A stretch of 18,468 nucleotides of DNA from Saccharothrix sp. ST-888 (GTDB lineage Bacteria; Actinomycetota; Actinomycetes; Streptomycetales; Streptomycetaceae): NCBI RefSeq assembly GCF_000955975.1, contig NZ_JYJF01000127.1, positions 1 to 18,468 on the forward strand, written 5' to 3'. Of the stretch, positions 13,763-18,468 are shown one piece after another. A program made the translations under genes and the position numbers. Under the pieces are notes generated by a model. That model made no database searches. It saw nothing but the letters and a program-made list of their open reading frames with translations, and had not been told where the DNA came from. The first letter of the stretch is position 1. Each line of letters opens with the position of its first letter.

Positions 13763-15094
13763 TCAGTCGGCCGGACCGGCTGCCGTGGCCGTCGCGGTGT
13801 CCGGGGCCTCGAAGACCTCGGCGGTCTCGGCGGTCTCGAAGGTCTCCAGCGCGAGCAGGTCGGCGACGCTCTGGCGGCGGCGGATGAGCCGGGTGGTGGC
13901 GCCGTCGGTGAGGATCTCGGGGATCAGCGGCCGGGAGTTGTAGGTGGAGGACATGCTGGCGCCGTACGCGCCGGTGTCGTGGAAGACCACCAGGTCGCCG
14001 ATCTCGGTGCCGGGCATCGGGACCGGTTCGACGTCACCGCCGGGTGCCTGGGTGAAGACGTCGCCGGACTCGCAGAGCGGGCCGGCCAGCACGGTGTCGA
14101 GGCTCTCGGTGCGCCGGGGCCCGCCGGACGGGTCGAGCACGGTGACCCGGTGGCTGCTGCCGTACATGGCGGGCCGCATCAGGTCGTTGAAGCCCGCGTC
14201 GACCAGGACGAAGTGGTTGCTGCCGACCGGCTTCTGCGCCCGCACCTCGCTGACCAGCAGACCGGAGGAGGCCACCAGGAAGCGGCCGGGCTCGATCTCC
14301 AGCCGTACCGGGTGGCCGAGTTCGGCGGCCAGCTCCCGGCGGGCGGCGTCCCAGAGGCGGAAGTACCGCTCGGTGTCGACCTCGGGGCCGCCCTGCGCGT
14401 ACGGGACGGAGAGGCCGCCGCCGGCCGAGATGGCCCGGACGTCGTGGCCGGACAGCCGGACCTGCTTGACCATGGTCTCGCAGACCGCCTCCAGGTGGCC
14501 GTAGTCCACCCCGGAGCCGATGTGCATGTGGAAGCCGATGAGGTCCAGGCGGTAGCGCTCGACCAGGGCGAGGCTCTCGGCGAGGTGCTCGTGCCAGATG
14601 CCGTGCTTGCTCTGCTCGCCGCCGGTGTTGGTCTTGCGGCTGTGGCCGTGCCCGAAGCCGGGGTTGATCCGGATCCAGACCGGGTGGCCGGGGGCGGCCC
14701 GGCCGATCTGGTCGAGCATCTGCGGGGAACCGGCGTTGACCGGGATGCCGAGTTCGGCCACCCGGCGCAGGGTCGGCCGGTCGAGCAGGTCGGCGGTGAA
14801 GACGATCGGCTCGTCGGGCCCGTCCGGCCGGAACCCGGCGGCGAGGGCGCGCTCCACCTCGCCGAGCGAGACCGAGTCCACCGCAACGCCCTGCTCGCGC
14901 ATCAGCCGCAGGATGTGGATGTTGGAGCAGGCCTTCTGGGCGAACCGGATCTGGTCGAAGGCGCGCAGCTTCGCGATCTGGGCACGGATCGGCTCGGCGT
15001 CGTAGACCCAGGCCGGCGTGCCGTACTGCTCGGCGATCCGGGCGAGCCGGGGGCCGTCGAGGGCTCCGGGGAACGCAGGGGCAGGGGTCGTCAT
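13763..15094 (-). CDS. lysA: Diaminopimelate decarboxylase, enterobacterial-like subtype
   Basis: A 443-residue fold-type III PLP decarboxylase that converts meso-diaminopimelate to lysine. Visible marks are the PLP lysine K54 in FAQKACSNIHILRL, HMHIGSG with His191, SAGGGLSVPY, EIEPGRFLV, VDAGFNDLMRPAMYGS, the active-site CESGDVF (Cys341) and HDTGAYGASMSS. From memory these blocks track the Escherichia coli LysA sequence very closely, including VDSVSLGEVERALAAG and GHGHSRKTNTGG, unlike the usual actinobacterial enzyme. The core ends near residue 418; the last 25 residues are an Ala/Thr/Glu-rich tail. The ATG at 15094 is chosen because family sequence begins soon after and AAGGA lies upstream; the frame is open up to 15178. 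DUF72 follows after 32 nt; an Lrp-type gene lies upstream. Confidence 0.92.
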   Translation of the reverse strand: MTTPAPAFPGALDGPRLARIAEQYGTPAWVYDAEPIRAQIAKLRAFDQIRFAQKACSNIHILRLMREQGVAVDSVSLGEVERALAAGFRPDGPDEPIVFTADLLDRPTLRRVAELGIPVNAGSPQMLDQIGRAAPGHPVWIRINPGFGHGHSRKTNTGGEQSKHGIWHEHLAESLALVERYRLDLIGFHMHIGSGVDYGHLEAVCETMVKQVRLSGHDVRAISAGGGLSVPYAQGGPEVDTERYFRLWDAARRELAAELGHPVRLEIEPGRFLVASSGLLVSEVRAQKPVGSNHFVLVDAGFNDLMRPAMYGSSHRVTVLDPSGGPRRTESLDTVLAGPLCESGDVFTQAPGGDVEPVPMPGTEIGDLVVFHDTGAYGASMSSTYNSRPLIPEILTDGATTRLIRRRQSVADLLALETFETAETAEVFEAPDTATATAAGPAD

Positions 15095-15235
15095 GGTCCG
15101 GTCCGTCCTTCGCGCCGGTGGGGGTTGCTGCACCGGGAATCCTGCTGGAGACGGGCCGTTGATCGCACGGCTGTCCACGCCTCGGAAGCTCGGCGACCGG
15201 GAGTCGGGACGGGCCTTCTGCCCTGCTCGGAGGGG

Positions 15236-15287
15236 GTGCGGGAAACCTTGCGGCCGGTGCGCGACGGCGGCGCAGGGTTTCCCGTAC
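15236..15287. promoter_or_regulatory. Long inverted repeat between the Lrp-type gene and lysA
   Basis: The arms GTGCGGGAAACCTTGCG (15236-15252) and CGCAGGGTTTCCCGTAC (15271-15287) pair over 17 positions with two G-T wobbles, around an 18-nt loop. On the minus strand it starts 47 nt after the regulator stop and ends 141 nt before lysA. A smaller hairpin (GGCCC / GGGCC) lies between it and the regulator. It may be the regulator's terminator, or an operator or leader element for lysA. Confidence 0.6.
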
Positions 15288-15334
15288 GCCTCGCCACGGC
15301 CCTGAAAAAGCGGGCCTGTTCGGGCGTGCGGAGG

Positions 15335-15853
15335 CTATTCGGCGGCGGGGCGCAGAATGCGCCGCTCGACCGGTGAGGAGAGCACGATCGAGGTGGTGGT
15401 GCGGCCGATGGAGGAGATCTTCTCCAGCAGCTCCTCCAGGTGCGCGGTGTTGCGTACGGCGATCTTGAGGATCCAGCAGTCCTCGCCGATCACATGGTGG
15501 ACCTCCAGGATCTCCGGCCGGTCGATCAGCTCCTGGCTGCGGAACTGGCAGAGCGTGATGCCGCCGTGCGGCGAGACCCGGACGAAGGCCTGGATGCCGT
15601 AGCCGAGCCGCTCCGGCGCGACCACCGCCGTGTAGCCGGTGATGGTTCCGTTGCCCTCCAGCCGGCGGATCCGCTCGCCGACCGCCGCCGGACTCATGCT
15701 CACCCGCCGCCCGAGCTCGCTCAGCGTGATCCGCCCCTCCGACTGCACCAGCTCCAGCAGCTGAAGATCGATCGGATCGAGTGCCGCCGATGAATCATCG
15801 GCAAGACCGCGCTGACTCCGTTGGTCTTTCGGCACAATGGCCCGAATCCCCAT
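15335..15853 (-). CDS. Lrp/AsnC family transcriptional regulator
   Basis: A 172-residue regulator. A 24-residue N-terminal extension is followed by LDPIDLQLLELVQSEGRITLSELGRRVSMSPAAVGERIRRLEGNG, the classic AsnC-type helix-turn-helix (about 26-69), and the sentence-like GTITGYTAVVAPERLGY linker. The C-terminal half (about 85-165) fits the RAM effector-binding domain, with EVHHVIGEDCWILKIAVRNTAHLEELLEKI. Members respond to amino acids and often control neighbouring amino acid genes, so lysA, 240 nt downstream on the same strand, is a natural candidate target; this is inference. The ATG at 15853 has AAGGGGG just upstream. It is divergent from the epimerase-like gene across 82 nt. Confidence 0.92.
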   Translation of the reverse strand: MGIRAIVPKDQRSQRGLADDSSAALDPIDLQLLELVQSEGRITLSELGRRVSMSPAAVGERIRRLEGNGTITGYTAVVAPERLGYGIQAFVRVSPHGGITLCQFRSQELIDRPEILEVHHVIGEDCWILKIAVRNTAHLEELLEKISSIGRTTTSIVLSSPVERRILRPAAE

Positions 15854-15890
15854 GTTTCCCCCTTCGCCGGCTGGCTTTTTGCCACAAGAC

Positions 15891-15896
15891 TTATAG
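15891..15896 (-). promoter_or_regulatory. Possible -10 element for the Lrp-type gene
   Basis: TATAAG on the minus strand sits about 38 nt before the ATG and is the only A/T-rich hexamer of this type nearby. No good -35 hexamer is found; the expected position falls on the palindrome at 15915-15926, so regulation by an activator or overlap with an operator is possible. Confidence 0.35.
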
Positions 15897-15914
15897 CAGC
15901 ATCAGAAGTTGGCA

Positions 15915-15926
15915 CCTCCCGGGAGG
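15915..15926. promoter_or_regulatory. Palindrome CCTCCCGGGAGG overlapping a ribosome binding site
   Basis: This perfect 12-bp palindrome lies in the 82-nt divergent gap. Its right half runs into GGGAGGGG (15921-15928), the Shine-Dalgarno of the epimerase-like gene seven nt before its GTG, while its left half lies where a -35 of the divergent regulator gene would be. Confidence 0.45.
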
Positions 15927-15935
15927 GGAAGCACA

Positions 15936-16850
15936 GTGGACGAGGTCTGCGTCATCGGCGGCAGCCGCTACTTCGGGCGACGGTTGATCACCCGACTGCG
16001 GGACGCCGGTGTCCGGGTCACCCTGGTCAACCGGGGCTCGACCCCTCCCCCGGAGGGCGTCACCCGGCTGACCGCCGACCGGGACGACGAGGCGGCCCTG
16101 AGCGCGGCACTCGGCGACCGCACCTTCGACGCCGTGGTGGACCAGGTGCTGTACACGCCGGTGCAGGCGGCGGCCGCCCGGCGGGTGTTCCGGGGCCGGA
16201 CCGGACGGTACGTCATGACCTCCACGATCGAGGTGTACGCCGGCATCGCGGCCGGGGCGCCGCTCGCCGAGGCTGCGGTGGATCCGGAGGCCGTGCCGGT
16301 GGATCTCGAACTCCCCTGGCAGCAGCGGCACTTGATCGCCGATCACTACGCGGAGGGAAAGCGGCAGGCGGAGGCGGTACTCGCCCGGGGGCAGGCGGAG
16401 CTGCCGTACGTCGCGGTCCGCACCGCCCATGTGCTGGGCGGCGGCGCGGAGGACTTCACCGGACGGCTGGCCCACTACGTGGAGCGGATCCGGGCCGGCG
16501 AGGAGGTCCGGGTCCACCGGGACGCCCGGCCGTCCACGTTCGTCGAGTACCACGAGATCGCCGACTTCCTCGCCTGGACGGCCGGCTCCTCCTTCACCGG
16601 GCCGGTCAACGCCTGCTCGCCCGGGGACCTGGGCGTCGCCGAGCTGTGCCGGCTGGTCGGCGAGCGGGTGGGCCGCGAAGCCCGGTTCCGCACCGACGGG
16701 GACGAGCCGTCGCCGTTCTCCTTCGGGCACTACTACGGCATGGACAACTCCCGTGCCGCACAGCTCGGTTACGAGTTCTCCCCGCTCTCGTCCTGGCTGC
16801 CGGGCGTCGTCGCCGAGGCTGCGGCGCGGGTCGGCGGACCAGGGGCGTGA
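15936..16850 (+). CDS. NAD-dependent epimerase/dehydratase-like protein (extended SDR)
   Basis: A 304-residue Rossmann-fold protein. The nucleotide-binding motif is VCVIGGSRYFGRRL (about 5-18, GGxxxxG form), followed by VTLVNRG at the end of the second strand. The catalytic-type YxxxK occurs as Tyr138-Ala-Glu-Gly-Lys142, with MTSTIEVYAG at about 94-103 supplying the usual Ser/Thr. Later blocks AVRTAHVLGGG, STFVEYHEIADFLAWTAGS and PVNACSPG fit the family's substrate half. Relatives act on nucleotide sugars or similar substrates; nothing here fixes one. The GTG at 15936 is chosen for GGGAGGGG seven nt upstream; the frame is open from 15909. It is divergent from the Lrp-type gene, and a DUF4291 gene follows 79 nt later on the same strand. 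Confidence 0.85.
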   Translation: MDEVCVIGGSRYFGRRLITRLRDAGVRVTLVNRGSTPPPEGVTRLTADRDDEAALSAALGDRTFDAVVDQVLYTPVQAAAARRVFRGRTGRYVMTSTIEVYAGIAAGAPLAEAAVDPEAVPVDLELPWQQRHLIADHYAEGKRQAEAVLARGQAELPYVAVRTAHVLGGGAEDFTGRLAHYVERIRAGEEVRVHRDARPSTFVEYHEIADFLAWTAGSSFTGPVNACSPGDLGVAELCRLVGERVGREARFRTDGDEPSPFSFGHYYGMDNSRAAQLGYEFSPLSSWLPGVVAEAAARVGGPGA

Positions 16851-16929
16851 AGGTGGGACCACGGCGACACACGGCGAAGTCGGGCGAAAGTCGCTGCGGC
16901 CGGGCGGCCGGGTGCGGAAGGATCGCCGT

Positions 16930-17505
16930 ATGCCAACGCCGAGCCGACAGATCCGCGCCGCCTACACCGACGAGACGATCACGGTCTACCAGGCGTTCTC
17001 CCCCGAGATCGCCGAACCGGCCGCCGCGACCGGCCGCTTCCCCGAGGCGTTCAGGGTGGAGCGGATGACCTGGATCAAGCCGTCCTTCCTGTGGATGATG
17101 CACCGCAGCGACTGGGGCCGCAGCGCCGGGCAGGAGCGGGTCCTGGCGGTCTCCATCCGGCGGGACGGCTTCGAGTGGGCGCTGGCCAACTCCGCGCTCA
17201 GCTCGTACGACTCCCGGGTGCACCGCTCGCGCGACCAGTGGCGACGCGAGGTGCGCCGGAACCCGGTGCGGGTGCAGTGGGATCCGGAGCGCAACCTCGG
17301 TCTGCAGCCGCTGCCCTGGCGCTCGCTCCAGGTCGGGCTGCGCGGCGAGGCGGTGCACCGCTACGTCGGCGGGTGGATCACCTCGATCGCGGACGTGACC
17401 CCGCTCGCCGACCGGCTGCGCCGCGAGCGGGACGCCGCGCTGCTGCCCGCCGAACGTCCGTACCCGCTCCCGGACGGCCTGGCCGTGCTGATCGGGGCGA
17501 GGTAG
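16930..17505 (+). CDS. DUF4291 domain-containing protein
   Basis: A 191-residue protein covering the whole DUF4291 domain: RQIRAAYTDETITVYQAFSPEIA at the N-terminus, the strongly conserved MTWIKPSFLWMMHRS (about 46-60), QERVLAVSIRRDGFEWAL, VRVQWDPERNL, then LQVGLRGEAVHRYV. The function of the family is unknown. No signal peptide or membrane segment is seen, so it is likely cytoplasmic. The ATG at 16930 has GGAAGGA seven nt upstream. It could share a transcript with the epimerase-like gene 79 nt before it. A hairpin follows the stop and separates it from the convergent lectin-domain gene. Confidence 0.9.
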   Translation: MPTPSRQIRAAYTDETITVYQAFSPEIAEPAAATGRFPEAFRVERMTWIKPSFLWMMHRSDWGRSAGQERVLAVSIRRDGFEWALANSALSSYDSRVHRSRDQWRREVRRNPVRVQWDPERNLGLQPLPWRSLQVGLRGEAVHRYVGGWITSIADVTPLADRLRRERDAALLPAERPYPLPDGLAVLIGAR

Positions 17506-17527
17506 GCGCCGGCTTCGGCACACCGTT

Positions 17528-17581
17528 CAGGGACGCGGGGCCGGACTCGGCCGGCGGCGCGAGGACGTCCCCGCGCCCCTG
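17528..17581. terminator. Bidirectional hairpin between the DUF4291 and RICIN-domain genes
   Basis: CAGGGACGCGGGG (17528-17540) pairs with CCCCGCGCCCCTG (17569-17581) over 13 positions, with one mismatch. The 28-nt loop contains a further CCGG-type stem. It is centred in the 103-nt gap between convergent genes and probably terminates both. Confidence 0.7.
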
Positions 17582-17608
17582 ATGGCTGCCTCCTATCGCG
17601 GCCCGTCG

Positions 17609-18468
17609 TCAGCCGTGCAGGTAGACGATGCCCAGCTTGGTGATCTGCCAGAGCTGGCCGGCGGCGTCGGTGTCGGCGGCCAGGACGACCATCGGGTTGC
17701 CCTGGGCGTCCAGTTGGCCCGAGGCGGTGGCGACCTTGGTCGGGTCCTGGGAGTCGGCCAGCTTGTAGGTGCCGTTGGCGCCGGGCTTGAAGATCCAGTG
17801 CTGGTTGCCGCCGCCGTTGCAGCCCCACTGCTGCAGGCGGGTACCCGGTGCGGTGGAGGCCGCGTTGGCGTCCAGGCACATGTTGCGGTTGCCGCTGAAG
17901 TCCAGCTCGTAGCTGCCGCCGGCCTTGGCCTCCAGCACGAAGGACTGGTTCAGCCCGCCGGTCGCCGGATAGGTGATCGCGCCCCGGCCGTTGGTGCTGT
18001 CGCCGTACGTGCCGCCGCCCGAGAGGTCCAGGGCCTGGCCGTTGGCGGTGTTGGTGAGCTGGTACCAGGCGCCGTCCTCGGGCTTGTCCGGGAACGGCTG
18101 ACCCGGCGTCAGGGGCTCGACGGAGGTGGTGTTCTGCTGGTTCAGCGTGCAGAAAGCCTCCTGCTGGCCGGGCAGTTGGTAGAACTGCGCCAGGCAGCGC
18201 GCCTCGCCCGCGTAGCCGGCGACCCGCAGGTGGTACGACTGGCGCACCATGTTCATGCAGACGCCCGGGATGCCGATCTCGTGGTCGCAGCCGTTGCGGG
18301 TCTTCTCCGAGAGGTCGATGACGTCCCCGTTGGTGTACTCGTACGGCGAACTCGTCCACTCCGCGCAGACCTCGTGGCCGTAGCTGACCCGCCGCTGGTC
18401 CAGGTACCGCACACCGGGCACCTGGGAGGCCGCCTGCCGCAGGGCGTCGCTCAGGACCGGCACCACCC
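17609..18468 (-). CDS. Secreted-type protein with C-terminal ricin-type beta-trefoil, probable SGNH/GDSL hydrolase; N-terminus outside window
   Basis: The visible 286 codons are the C-terminal part of a minus-strand gene that enters from the right edge. The last part (about 145 residues) is a ricin B-type beta-trefoil with internal repeats and the Q-x-W/F marks NQSF, LQQW, NQHW and GQLW, a fold that commonly binds carbohydrate. Before it, GVRYLDQR, then GHEVC and SYHLRVAGYAGEARCLAQFY, resemble the end of an SGNH/GDSL hydrolase, where GHE-C and a Ser-x-His near the end (catalytic His) are usual. Seven or more cysteines suggest export and disulfides. The catalytic Ser block and any signal peptide lie beyond 18468, so the hydrolase call rests on inference. 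Confidence 0.75.
   Translation of the reverse strand, partial: VVPVLSDALRQAASQVPGVRYLDQRRVSYGHEVCAEWTSSPYEYTNGDVIDLSEKTRNGCDHEIGIPGVCMNMVRQSYHLRVAGYAGEARCLAQFYQLPGQQEAFCTLNQQNTTSVEPLTPGQPFPDKPEDGAWYQLTNTANGQALDLSGGGTYGDSTNGRGAITYPATGGLNQSFVLEAKAGGSYELDFSGNRNMCLDANAASTAPGTRLQQWGCNGGGNQHWIFKPGANGTYKLADSQDPTKVATASGQLDAQGNPMVVLAADTDAAGQLWQITKLGIVYLHG

Noticed and set aside
15095..15178. N-terminal extension of lysA from 15178
   Set aside because: The extra residues are Pro/Arg-rich and unlike the family; the ATG at 15094 has an upstream AAGGA and matches the normal family length.
15236..15287. Lysine riboswitch or T-box in front of lysA
   Set aside because: I see only a simple stem-loop and none of the multi-helix layout or T-box bulge sequence these RNAs need.
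1..18468. Mobile element, CRISPR array, tRNA or defence system
   Set aside because: No transposase or integrase, terminal repeats with target duplication, regularly spaced repeats, tRNA cloverleaf or recognisable defence genes were seen on either strand.

Overview
The window looks like chromosomal DNA of a high-GC actinomycete, most probably Streptomyces or a close relative such as Kitasatospora. The signs are G/C at nearly all third codon positions, many GTG starts with 4-nt GTGA overlaps, a free-standing acyl-CoA carboxylase epsilon subunit, and a hemL / histidine phosphatase / resA-ccdA-resB-ccsB neighbourhood. I base this on recognised sequence patterns; no database search was run.

Left part (1-7464). 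The tail of an acyl-CoA carboxylase beta subunit and the epsilon subunit (plus strand) end at a strong hairpin that also faces a minus-strand gene for a small protein with two ribbon-helix-helix-like halves. Then comes a complete minus-strand system II cytochrome c maturation operon: a TlpA/ResA-type lipoprotein thioredoxin, CcdA, ResB and CcsB. These carry reductant across the membrane, keep apocytochrome cysteines reduced, and move and attach haem. Directly upstream on the same strand, separated by a hairpin, is hemL (glutamate-1-semialdehyde aminomutase, tetrapyrrole synthesis) overlapping a histidine phosphatase gene. Haem precursor synthesis and haem attachment are thus neighbours.

Middle (7465-12678). 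A 490-nt divergent region upstream of hemL has no convincing gene. It holds a perfect inverted repeat, a degenerate 9-bp array and a four-codon upstream ORF coupled to the hemL start. It is followed by a conserved-looking gene of unknown function whose stop codon lies in a three-copy 17-bp tandem repeat, then a convergent GNAT acetyltransferase, a large FUSC-type membrane protein and a DMT/EamA-like permease.

Right part (12679-18468). A minus-strand series reads Lrp/AsnC regulator, diaminopimelate decarboxylase, DUF72 protein and acylphosphatase. The decarboxylase closely resembles the enterobacterial LysA subtype as I remember it. Divergent from the regulator are an NAD-dependent epimerase/dehydratase-like gene and a DUF4291 gene. 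The window closes with the C-terminal part of a secreted-type protein combining what looks like the end of an SGNH/GDSL hydrolase with a ricin-type beta-trefoil.

I found no tRNA, rRNA, CRISPR array, insertion sequence, phage or obvious defence system. Most of the window is ordinary core genome; the points of interest are mainly regulatory structures and the unusual LysA type.
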